DNA from: Thermothielavioides terrestris NRRL 8126
Taxonomy: Eukaryota > Ascomycota > Sordariomycetes > Sordariales > Chaetomiaceae
NCBI RefSeq assembly: GCF_000226115.1
Contig: NC_016462.1
Coordinates: 1,860,001-1,924,000, forward strand
DNA: 64,000 nt
Direction of reading: 5' to 3'
Position numbers and translations under genes: made by a program. The notes under the pieces were generated by a model. That model saw nothing but the letters and a program-made list of their open reading frames with translations. It made no database searches and was not told where the DNA came from. Of the stretch, positions 42,662-54,254 are shown piece after piece (the first letter of the stretch is position 1; each line of letters opens with the position of its first letter).

Positions 42662-44969
42662 TGGTGCGACCGAAATTAGGTTGCCTACCTAAGGTAAGGG
42701 AGTTGATGGCACCAGCGGAATCGTCAAGAACGTCTACCGCCAAAGCCATTGGATGGTAAACACTCGCCATGTCGCGCTCGCCACGGCAACCACTCGGGAG
42801 TTTGGACGGGACGGCGCGAAAACCGCGACGGAAGGCGCGAAACACACACAGGATCACGTGACATAAATCCGGGGGCTTTTCCACGTGTAGTATGGGTTCG
42901 GAGTACGGAAAAACAAGGTTACAACTAACGGAAGTGCGGAGTCCTGCGGAGTCAACCAACCACGGCCCCGGACAAAACAACTTCCAAGCTCGATTTTCAA
43001 ACCACTGCTGCCTTCTATCGCTTCTTCCCATGCTCTTGCTGTGTCTCGGCAACTCCGTTGCACGTGGAACCACATGGGCTGCTGCCCTCGCCCAAATGTT
43101 GGCAGTGGCTGCGCAAAGAAGGCAACTCCGATGTTGGGATCGTCTCTGCCGGAATGGATCAGCCGAGTGGATAACGTTACTACCTCAGCCTGGTTTAGCG
43201 CGCGCACGGGTCGCGGGATCCCCACTGAGAGGGAAGCACTCTGGAGGAAAGGATTCATGAGATCGTCGCAACAACACATGAGTGCGGGAAGAAGCTCTCA
43301 AGGAGATGAGGGGCAGCGACCGCCAAGATCGAAAGGAGTCTGTGCTGCAATTTTGTTCTCGAAAAGCGGCTCACGGAATGCTCCGGACGGTGGGACCTCG
43401 GCGCTGCGAGCTATATAGTCCAATGCTTTGTCACCAGGGTTACAACAGTCAACTGACTATATAGGCCGTCACCGTCGGGTGAAGGTCAGGGCGTGCAGCG
43501 ATGTTATGCAGCCAGGCTGCTTTGGCCCTCCCGCCCATCCTATCAATGCTTCGCAGAGTCCCAACGGCGGCAGAGCACGACAGTGGAGGGGCCCGAGATG
43601 CGCGGCGATTCGTCCGCCAATGATGCTCACCCGCCTGCGCATGCCTAACGTTAACTAATCATTCTGAGAACATGGTCCAAAGGCTGACCTTCAGCATGCA
43701 CAAGCAGAGTCGGGCCGGAGGGTGACGACATATAGGTCCTGTGCCGCATGAAGCATCATTCCGCGCGTTTGAGTGCAGGGACATGCCTGGGCATCTCCCA
43801 CCATGCGGATAGTTACCAGCGGCGAGCTAACAACGAGTTCACGCCCGCAGCTGCCTGTCCTTGCTACGTCTGGCGTGGACGGAGATGAAACAGAATATTC
43901 TGAGACTCTTCAGAGCCGACCGGATACCTGGAACCTGGAGCACCCGAAACAAGGTGCGGCCACGGAGTTTGACAGCCATGTGCTTCTGGCACACATGTGC
44001 AATCATGTACGGAATACCATACAAAACACAGTACCGCACACAGTAACGTTACGGTCGAGCAAGCGCTGCTGTTCAGATGAAAAGAACTCCCGTCCGTTTG
44101 TTCGACAGGAACCGGAAGGTCCCAAGAGTGAGCGCTCGTGCGCACTGGCCGCTAGCCCCGATCGGGCAGACCCCCACAATCGCTTCGAGGAACCGACACC
44201 CCCCCTGTCAAGCTGCTCGGTCGAGGGTTTGCTCTCCCCACCACTGAGAGCGCTCAGCAACCAGCGCCTGAGTTGTGACAAACGCGCTGGCTCCTATTCC
44301 CTGCATTTCTTTTTCTGCTGCTTTTTTCCCACCTTGCGCTTCCCCTTTATGTCTGGGATATCCCAAGGGGACCGAGCTAAAAATTTGCTGTTGTTCTCGA
44401 GCCGACATTGCGCAGGAGGAGATCGCCAGTTGACGCTGCCCGTCTTCTTACCCGTACATTCGCGAAGTCCAACTTGCTGTCGCGGTAGCTTCGACAGCCT
44501 GGACCTTTATCGCTAACTATACTAGGTACCTTAGTGTATCCGGACCCAGGGGACCCCAATCAGTGTCCAGGCGCTCTCTTCAGGGGGCGCGTTTGCAATT
44601 TGCGCCACCCCGGTCGACGCAATCAAATAAACAAGGGGGGTGAAGCCCGGGCAGAAGAAGCATCTCTCCCCCAAAATACCCGCAATTCACGCCAAGACGT
44701 TCGTCGAGAGCTCTGGGGAGCATATGATGCCCCTGTGAGCCGAAGCATCCACAGTAAACCCTTTTGCCGGGTCGTTGCTGTTGAAAAGCTCTCTGGAGCA
44801 TTTTGCAGCGGTTGATCCCGTCGCTCGCGGCTGTTCCACGATCAGCCCTGCGCCGCGCTCTCTGTCGACGGAAAAACACGAGTCTGGCCAGTCCCACAGC
44901 GCCGGCTCAAATCAACCGATCGCCCGGCCCCCCTGAACAAGGTCCACGCCCGCAACCCGCACGCCGACA
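42662..44969. other. Intergenic region, eme1 (-) / kinesin (+)
   Basis: About 2.3 kb between divergent genes. Three perfect TAACGTTA palindromes occur at 43172, 43646 and 44044, and a CGGAGTACGG word near 42,899. Several ORFs of 60-250 codons overlap in different frames, but none has a domain or convincing composition. A small multi-exon gene could be missed here. Confidence 0.35.
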
Positions 44970-47900
44970 ATGGCAAGCTCACCACCAGCTTCGCCCGCCA
45001 CACTCCCCGCGCGGCCGCTGAGCGCCATGGTTCGTCCGGCGCCGAGGAGTAACAGCCGCATGAGCGTGCACAGCAAAACCGGGGGAGGAGGAAGTAGGGC
45101 GTCGGACGAGGACACGAAGACCGCCGTCAGAGTCGGTGAGTGCGCCACCCGGCATCCCGTCTCCCTCGTCACGCCGCCGGCAATCTCGCAGTCGCGCGCG
45201 TGTCGCTGCCCCATTACTTCTCGGACGGCTGTATTCTGACCACATTTTGTCCCTCTAGCGGTCCGAGTCCGCCCACCGCTGAAACCTTCCGACCCCGGTT
45301 ACGAACTCATCCCTCAGCGCTTCCAGCGGTCTATGGTCCAGGTCCAGTCGCCGACCAGCCTGTCGATCGACTCGCCTCAAGGCCGCAAGCTCTTCGTCTT
45401 TGACCGGGTATTCGGGCCCGACGTTGACCAGGCCGGGATATGGGAGTACCTGGAGGAGTGCATCAACGCCTTTACCCAAGGCTACAATGTCTCCCTCCTC
45501 GCCTACGGCCAGTCCGGCGCCGGGAAGTCGTACACAATGGGGACGTCGGGCCCCGCTGAGCAGGAGGACCCTGATGCTATGGGTGAGTCGCCAATCACCG
45601 AGTCGCTTGAGAGCAAATGCCATACCTTTCTCATCTGCGCTCCATGCTGACTGTGGTAGGCGTTGTTCCGCGTGCCGCAACCGCGCTGTTCGAGAGGTTG
45701 GAAGGCCCCAAGGGGAATCCCAACCGAAACTCCATGTCGCAACTTCGCACGCCCTCGCGTTACTCAACCCAACCCGCCAGCTTCTCGCGGGGCGAGAAAA
45801 ACTGGACCCTGCGCGCCTCTTATGTTGAGATCTACAATGAGCAGCTGAGAGACCTTTTAGTCGAGGATCATGTTCCAGCCCACGAGCGCAGCACCGTGAC
45901 CATCCGCGAAGATGTCAAGGGCAACATCATCCTCGCCGGCCTCCGTCAGGTCGAGGTCCACTCAGTCGAGGAGTTGATGAACGTTTTGAACCAGGGATCC
46001 ACGCTTCGGCAAACAGACGCAACAGCGATTAACGCACGATCTTCTCGCTCCCATGCCGTCTTCACTCTCAATCTCGTGCAGAAGAAGAACAAGCTGCAGA
46101 CAGCGCAGGGCGCGGAAAAGCGGTTTTCCATGCCCTTGGAGGCTCTCACCGGGGCCGACACGCTAATAACAACGGACAGCAAGATGCATTTCGTCGATTT
46201 AGCCGGCAGCGAGCGCCTCAAGAACACGGGCGCGCAGGGCGAGCGGGCCAAGGAGGGGATTTCGATCAATGGTGGCCTTGCCGCGCTCGGCAAGGTCATC
46301 TCGCAGCTGTCGTCGCGCCAGCCCGGGTCCCACGTGTCATACCGAGACTCGAAGCTCACTCGCCTGCTCCAGGACTCGCTGGGCGGGAATGCGATCACGT
46401 ATATGATCGCTTGCGTGACGCCGGCCGAGTTCCACCTCAGCGAGACGCTAAACACGGTACAATATGCGCAGAGGGCCCGAGCCATCCAGAGCAAGCCGCG
46501 GATCCAGCAGGTCGAGGAGGGCGACAAGCAGGCCATAATCGACCGTTTGAAGGCCGAAGTGGCATTCCTGAGGGAGCAAATCCGAAGTGCAGAACGGGGC
46601 GGGGGCGAGCGCCGGGCCCTGGCCCCTGGCGAGCGGTCCGACCGGCAGAGCGAGCGGGAGCTTGAGCTGCAGAACCGCCTGCTGGACGCCGAGGAAAACT
46701 ACAAGGCGCTGAGCCAGCGCCACGCAAAGCTGATTGCCGAGATGGCCAAGGCCAGGGATAACGAGATGGCGGAGAACCAGGATCACGACGAAAACGCGGG
46801 CGACAGCGCCACCGAGCGGCTAAATCGCTCCAATAGCTTTGCGCAGGCCGTCGAACAGGTCGTGCTGGAGTACGAGAAGACGATTCAGTCGCTGGAGCAC
46901 TCCCTTGCCAGTACCCGGGCAACCCTTGCAATCACCGAAGGATCCCTGCTCGAGAAGGAGACCAAATGCGCCTACACCGAAACCATCAACAGCCAGCTTC
47001 AGGCGAGGCTGCAGAAGCTGATGGACCGCGAGGCGAGCACCGAGAATTACCTCCACGATCTTGAGGCGAAGCTGGACGGCCACACGTCGGGCGAGGAGAA
47101 GAATGCGACCATCATCATGGAGCTGCGCAAGGAGATTGCCCGTGTGCGCGAGAACGAGGCCGCATGCGAAGACTACATCTCGACGCTCGAGGAGCGGCTC
47201 GCCGAGGCCGACCAAGATGCCGAGCTGATGCAGCGCGAGATCGACAGGCTAGAGCAGGTGGTGGAGCGGCAGCGCAGCCTCGGAAAGTTGGACTCGCTCC
47301 TGTACGAGCTCGACAATATCCAACAGGACGCGCCAGCGGCCGAGGTCGAGAACGGCCTGAGCAACGGCGCGGGCCATCGGCGCACGGCCAGCCGGAGCAT
47401 TGCAGAGCACTCGCGAACACAGAGCCACGTCAGCCGCCACAGCCAGTTGGAGGAGACCATCCCCGAGAGCGGGGAGGAGGACATTCCTGAGGAGACGGAG
47501 GAACAGCCCACCAACGAACAACAACATGCGGCGGCGGAGGCCACGACGCCCAAGCCCTCGCATGCTCGCCTCTCGGATGGCCGTCACGAGGCCGAGTACA
47601 CCGCTAGTCCGGCGCAATCCAAGTTCGTCGCTGACAAGCTCGAAACGGTCACGCAGGAGCTTCTCGACCTGCGGGTTGAGCACGAGACGACGCTTAACGA
47701 GTATGACCTCCTGCAAGCCAAATACGAGGAGGCGCTTCGGGCGCTCGCAGAGCTGCAGGATGTGGTCGATGAATCGCGGCATCCGCAGCGACCGCGGGAT
47801 TCGGTGCTCTCAGTGACCTCACCTCTCCAGACTCGGCCACAGTCCTTCATGTCGGACGCTAGGACCAGCGAGACAAGAGATGGCGCCCACCTTTCCCAGA

Positions 47901-50867
47901 GGTCGCTTTCATCCGAGCTGTCTGCCGCCATGGAGTCTCCAGCCACTACCATGGAGTCGTCCGATGCCGAGACGGCTGTGCCCAAGTCCGATGACCGCGT
48001 GTCTCCGCCAGCCGAGTTCGCTGGCACTCATGCGTTGGCCGCGGAGGTCGAGAGATTAAAAGCGCTCGCCTCCGAGAAGGAGCTCGCCGAGAGAGAACTC
48101 GCCGAGCGGTACGCCCAGCTGGAGGAGCAGCACCAGCAAACCCTCGAGATGGTGGAAGAACTGAAGACCGAGGTCGCCAAGGCCCAGGCCGCCAGTAGCG
48201 AAAGCTCCTCGCCAAAGGGTAACACCCCGGTGATTCGCCGCAAATCCAGCCAGAACGTCATGATCATTGACCGTGCTCATCGGTCGTTTGCGTCGCTGCG
48301 GAACATTGCGGCCGAGAACTTTGAGAACCAGCCGGATGTGATGCAGAGCTTCGAGCTCAACCTGAATGCCGCCATGCACGAGCTTCACTCCCGGTCCGAG
48401 CGCATCCAGGAACTCGAGGCCGACATCGCGAACGCCAAGAAGGAAATGGAAACCAAGATGACCATCATTTCCGGCTTGACCCGCGAACGGTCCAGCTTGA
48501 AGGCCGCTTCTCCAATGGACATGGCTATGGTATCCAATCTCCGGGAGCAGCTCGAGCAGAGTGAGATGCGGATCAGGGAAATGCAGGAAGCCCACTCCGC
48601 CCGCGAGAAGGAGCTGCAAGCCCAGTTGGCCGAGCTGCACGAATCGCTCAAGCAGGCCAACCTTGCTGCGGACGAAGCTGCCGCGGCTGCCGCGGCTGCC
48701 AAGGCGGCTCTGGAATCCGCCTCGCATGCCGAGCAGGCTGCTGAGGCACAGGAGTCCGCGGAACAAGCGGCGCCTGCCGCGGAAGAGACCGCGGCATCAG
48801 CTAAGGACGCTGCCGAGGAGGCGGCAGCTCAGATTGAGTTGCGGGAAAAGAAGATTTCCGAGCTCGAGGCCGAGCTTGCCGCCTGGGAGGAGAAGCACAA
48901 CACTGCGCTGCAAAACATGCGTGACGCCGAGGAGGTGACAGCTCAGATCGAGTTGCGAGAGAAGAAGATTTCCGAGCTCGAGGCCGAGCTTGCTGGTTGG
49001 GAAGAGAAGCACAACACTGCGCTGCAAGGCATGCGTGACGCTGAGGAGGTGGCAGCTCAGATCGAGCTGCGAGAGAAGAAGATTTCCGAGCTCGAGGCCG
49101 AGCTTGCCAGCTGGAAAGAGAGGCACAACACTGCGCTGCAAGGCATGCGTGATGCCGAGGAGCAGATGCAGACGACGATTCGCGATCTCGAGGCTCAGGT
49201 CGCCTCTGTCACCGAGCGGCTCGCTGACGCTGAACGGAAGAAGCCGGAGGAAGAAGAGGCTCTGAAGGAGGCCGAGATGAAGCGCAACCAGCTGATCGAC
49301 TTCTTGAGAAGTGAGATCGACGAGTACAAAGGGATCATCAACAGCAACCAGAACAAGGTCGCCGAGGTCGAGCACCAGCACGCCGCCACCAAGAAGCTTC
49401 TCGAGATGGCCACGCATGATCGCGACCAGGCGTCAAGCGAGCTCGAGGCCCACAAAGCACTGGTCGCCAAGCTGGAGGCGCAGATTGCGGATCACGAGCA
49501 GACCATCAAGGGCCACCAAGAGAGCCTGCAGGAGCTGCAGTCGAAGCACGCCAAGGATGTCGAGGAGTTGCTGTCGTCTTCGAAGCAAGACCTCGAATCG
49601 CAGCTGGCCGCTCTGAGATCGGAACATGCGGATCGCGTCCGCCGGCTCGAGGGCTATCTGACTGAGGCGCGTGAAGACCTCATGAAGGTTGCCACGCAGG
49701 TTGCCTTCGCTCTGGGTCTGGATGTCAGCGTGGAGAAGATCTCGGAACGCATCGAGGACCTTGTCGCAGACCAGAAGGCTCTGGTGCATGAACAGGAGAG
49801 GAGAGCAGAGCTCGAGAGCCACGTCGTCGAGCTATCCAACATCAACGATACGATCATGCGTGACCTCGAGGCCGTCAGGGCGAGCTTGGCTGAGGTTCTC
49901 GAGGCTGAAGGCGAGCAGGCGAAGAGCCCGTATCCAGTCAAGGAGCAAGTGGCGCTGGTCAAGAAGAAGGTGGTGGACCTCGAGACGAAGAACAAGAAGA
50001 ACTCGCGGCTCGTCGAGGAACTCGAAGACCAGCTGCGGAGCAATTACGACCAGGTGCAGATGGCAAGCAACCGCCTGTCTACGCTGCAGATGGAGCGGAA
50101 CGCGCAATTGGAGGAGGCCAACGCTGCCAAGATGAAGCTGCAGTCGGAATTGGATGCCATCCGCGAGGAGTACACCGCTCTTCAGGTAAGTTCTCTGTTC
50201 TCTGACAGACCTTGACACGACAGCAAACCCCCCCCGTCCATCCCAGCTGGCCATTCCAACTAACCAACACACGTGGCAGGCCAAGTACGAGAGCGTCCTC
50301 GCCAACGACGGCATCCACACGGCCGAGAGCCCGCAGCGCTCCAACTCGCTCACCAACCAAGTCCGCAAGAGCTCCTCGGTGGCCTCGCTACCCTCCCCGC
50401 CGCCGGCGATCCCGCTCCCGCCGCTCCCCAACGGCGGGGCGGACCGCAACGCGGGCACCGTCTCGCCGACGCCGCGGCCGCCCAGCAAGGACATCGCCGG
50501 CTCGGCGGCGGCGGCGGGCATCTCGCAGATCCAGGAGGACCAGGAGGCGCGCATCCGGCTGATCGAGAAGCACCTCAAGGCGGAGAAGCAGCTGACGGCG
50601 ACGCTGGAGGAGGCGCTCACGGACCTGGAGCGGCAGCAGAACACCCTCCGGGCCGACTGCGACGCGTGGCGGCGCCGCGCGGGCGAGCTCGAGGCCGAGC
50701 TCAAGGAGCTCCGCGACCGGCCGGCCCAGGACAACCGCTGGAGCCTGCAGCAGGTCGAGGAGGAGCGCCGCAAGCGCCGCGACGCCGAGATCGCCCGCGC
50801 CCACCTCGAGGAGCGCATGAACACCATCGCCAAGAAGAAGAAGAAGGGGAGCCTCAACTGCTTCTAG
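44970..50867 (+). CDS. Long N-terminal-motor kinesin, probably kinesin-4 family
   Basis: Four exons (44970-45135, 45259-45582, 45660-50185, 50280-50867) give 1,867 residues. The motor domain (about 55-440) has the P-loop AYGQSGAGKSYT (near 139), switch I NARSSRSHAVF and switch II HFVDLAGSERLKNTGAQGERAKEG. The segment SYRDSKLTRLLQDSLGGNA then follows, and the neck YAQRARAIQSKP. These match kinesin-4 (KIF4/KIF21-like), plus-end motors that regulate microtubule length. The remaining 1,400 residues are almost continuous coiled coil. They include three tandem 38-residue repeats (AQIELREKKISELEAELA-type) and end in a polylysine-plus-Cys-Phe tail (KKKKKGSLNCF). N-terminal residues 1-50 are Ser/Pro/Arg-rich. 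The subfamily is inferred from motor similarity; kinesin-7-like assignment is possible. Confidence 0.88.
48827..49168 (+). repeat. Three 114-bp tandem repeats in the kinesin stalk
   Basis: The same 114-bp (38-codon) unit begins at 48827, 48941 and 49055. Each copy encodes a coiled-coil segment starting AQIELREKKISELEAEL and ending with ALQ-MRDAEE. Only a few substitutions separate the copies. A fourth, weaker partner follows (MQTTIRDLEAQV). Confidence 0.9.
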
Positions 50868-53800
50868 GAGGGGCACTGCGGAGCAGCTGCTGGTTGTTGC
50901 TGTGCCTGTGCGCGCGTGCATGCGCGTGCCGGCTGCTGGGTCGTGGCCGGGTTTGTTGGTCTTGCTGGTGGTCGGTGTGGTGGGGGCGGTGTCGGTGATG
51001 GGTTTTGGTTTTGTGGTGGGAATGCCCCTGGAGGGGACCGACCTGATGGAGATGAAGATGGGGATGGGGATGGAGGCGGATTGGTGGTGGGAAATGATTT
51101 TTGCGGGCGGGTGGCATTCTCGTCTTTGCTTCTGACACTGCTGCTGCTGCCGCTGCTGCTGATGCTGCTTGCTCTGCCGGCGAAAGCGGCGTTTTTTCTC
51201 CTTGATGACGGTTTGGATGGTTTTGTTTTTTTATTCATGTGTTGTGTTTACTTTTTCCTATATTCTCTTCTTGATTCCCCCTGAATTTCTCTCTTTCTTT
51301 CTCTCTTTTTCTTTTTCTTCTTCTTCTTTTTTTCTAGCCCATGCTTCCTGTCTGATTCCCCCAGTATGCTTGTTGTTGAAGCGGACGTTTATATATCCCC
51401 CCCCATGCACATGCTCTGATGCACATGCTCATCATTCTTACTATAATGCCCCACAGCACAGATGGTGTATGTTGGCCATGTGTATGTATTCAACGCGCCG
51501 TATCTTACCTTCGTTTCAGCCACTTAACTCATGATGGATGTTGGCTTTGTATATGGCTTGCTTGGCTCTCATGGCACAACGTTTTGGCAGAGTGTCCTTG
51601 CCGTGGGACCCGTCGTCCTATCACCAACCTGTCTACTACCCTCTAGAGGCTGGAGGTGGCGGCAGTCAGAGTCCACGTCTGCTCCGCCAGATGGACTGGC
51701 CAACCATTTTACCAACTCATAACGACCTATAGATGGTTGAACCGTCCTAGCGTCGCTGGGTACTTCCTGGACACGTGGGACGGTGTACAATTGGTGTGTA
51801 GCGACGCCACCCGTTTAACTTCGCACGTGGCGGGTGGCAAGCTACCTTAAATAAGTCATCTTCGCATCCAGGGCCATGGTAAGGCGGCTTGAGACGGTGG
51901 TCACGGCAGCGTCATCACTGCCCACGTTCGTCTGCTTTGCTGGAAAGTACTGGCCTGTAACGTTATTCCGGTCCTGCGGGCTCTCTTTTGCAGGGTTCGC
52001 TGGGGATGCACGAGAGGACGGAGGAGCTAGTGAACGTTAGATGGAGCTAGTCGTTGACAAGTTGCAGGGATGGTGGCGCCTTCGGACATGCGGCAACGTG
52101 AGATCGCGCCCCCCTTTCCAGAGAGCCGATTGGAAGCCCCGCGATGGGGCCGGTGAAAGGGGCCTATTGGACACACTGTAAAGTTACACCAGTTAACGTT
52201 ACCTACCTTATGTTCTACCTGTTGCTGGGGATGGAAGGTGGCTGTCTTGCGCTCCATGGAGAGTCATGCATACGTCCTGAAGAAGATAGGAAACATCTCA
52301 GGGCTGTTGTCCTGACGAAGTTGGGTTGTTGTAGTAGCGGCTGTTTAACGGGTTGGAAAGCATCTTGTCAGAGTCTCGGAACGAAGTCCGCACGAAACAC
52401 GTAAGCTGTACTTGGTACATACTTGTGCTGAGTGTCGGGATCACTGCGGGGCAGAGGTTAGGAAGCCAATCCCGAACAGTGCCGAGACGCTCCAGACGCC
52501 CGCAGTCGTCGCCAACCCCGGATTAACCTTGGTTCAGAGGCGGGGAGACGCCCCGAGGCTGAATGGTCAAGGCATCGGCACTGCGGGGAAGATGGCCCGA
52601 GTGGTCTCAGAAATTCCCCCTCCGCCCCCCCATAGGTGCTCCTGTGGAAGTAGGTACTGTACCTACATATGTAGGTAGGTCGTCCTGCAAGTTGGATGCT
52701 GCTGCTCGACCAACATCGACCAACACCGACTCGTCAAGACGCACTGCAACTGCAGGGTGCCTGACCGCGGGCCAACCGCCGCTGCGTTGCAGGCACGCTT
52801 GGGATGGCGGGACCATGTTCTCTTCAAATTAGCCAAAGCGGGCGAGGTCCAAATGCCCCCGCGCACGACGCGACTGATAATTGACCTGATAGTCAGCGCC
52901 ACCGCAGTGCTCGCCGCAGATGCCCAGCATATGCGGTGTCTTGTTCTACGGAATATTGTGTAGGAGAATAATCCCGACCCTTTTTTCCGAGAATTGGCTC
53001 GGCCTTACCACAGTATGGGCTGCAGGCCGTCGAGGTGCAGACCTTCGCTCTCGCTTCTCCCAAACGCCAGGCCTGAGGGTCAGTTGCCGAGTCGCGCCTG
53101 CCTGTTGAAGATGCCCGTGGTCAAGGACGGCGCTCAGGTAGCCCCTCATGGACCACCGTGACAACCTGGAAGCTCAGGCTACCTCATGGAAACCTGCCTG
53201 CGACAAGCAAAAAGACCCTCATGTTGTGCCCCGCCCTCCGAGCTGCGCAGCGCGGGTATCAGCGCAACGTACACCAAGGTTACTTGAAGCGGGAGGGTCG
53301 CCGATGCAACTTCGCGACACTCATACCGCAGGAGTACAGGGCAAGAAAACGGACTACGCACATGCATATCCAGTGTAACCCTATGTTCTTGACCCCCGAT
53401 GATTATCCCCACCAACGTGACAGACAGGCTGGGTTGGATTGCTCTCCATTTCCGAGAGGCACCAACCACTCGGCGGTCTTTCTTACACCGGAGGGTACCA
53501 AAGTGACTGGCGTCCCCTCGTCGATCGGCGTGGCAAATGGCGGCTTGCCAACCGTGCAACCCCGAGGGTTTCGAACCTGTTTCTGTGCTCTGCCGGTCCC
53601 AAGTCGCTTCTCAGGAAGAAGAGTCTGCGCGCCCGCTCTAAGTTCCAGGTTATTCGCGCAACTGTTTGGTAAGTGACATCGCCCTTTCCGGCTACACGGG
53701 CCCAACAATGGCGACATGGGGATTGGAGGGGGCTCATCGGACGGAGGGAAACCCACCCGAACTACCCCACCGTCCCGGCTGGAGCTTGCCTGGACAGTTC

Positions 53801-54254
53801 ACTACTCGCGCATCTTGGGGGGTGAGATATGGAGTACCTTAGCGCTACGGCCGCAATACAAGAAGGGGCAAGGGGTGTCCAGGTGCTGGACCCCGAACCG
53901 CGGACCCATGCAGGCCTGTCCGTCCATCCTGGTAACCTGGTGGACTCGCTGTGTTTCTGTTTGGTCACCCCCTATCCGTACTCCGTCGTTGTAGCTAATA
54001 CAAAAGCCGGCCCCTTCCCCCTCGCCGCCCTCTTTTGCCGCGTGCTTGACTGAACATTTCTTTCTACCTAACCACCCTCCTGCCGCCCTCTGTCTGTCTC
54101 CGTGCTTCGTGCTCGGTCATTGTTTGCGCCGCTTGCGAACTCACAGTCGGAGAGAGTCACCCACCTAACCCCGCCTCCGTCTTCGAAAAATCGCAAAATC
54201 ACGACCCCGCGTCCCCGCTCTCCTGTCGACCCCGCGCTTTCGCTGCCCGTCACC
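50868..54254. other. Intergenic region upstream of acetyl-CoA synthetase
   Basis: About 3.4 kb, the largest GC-rich gap in the window. It opens with the kinesin 3' flank, which carries pyrimidine tracts (TTTCTTTCTCTC, then TTCTTCTTC) at 51,290-51,335. TAACGTTA palindromes lie at 51,958 and 52,194, and a TAGGTACTGTACCTAC palindrome near 52,655. Short overlapping ORFs look non-coding. No RNA gene is convincing. The last few hundred bp hold the synthetase promoter, with CT-rich tracts near 54,060-54,100. Confidence 0.4.

Noticed and set aside
43041..44516. Candidate genes in the eme1-kinesin spacer (125- and 247-codon ORFs)
   Set aside because: The frames overlap each other and contain no domain, and the composition is not protein-like; no splice pattern improved them.
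53540..53620. Possible tRNA (GGTTCGAAACC B-box-like sequence on the minus strand)
   Set aside because: The T-stem does not pair and no A box or acceptor stem can be formed around it.
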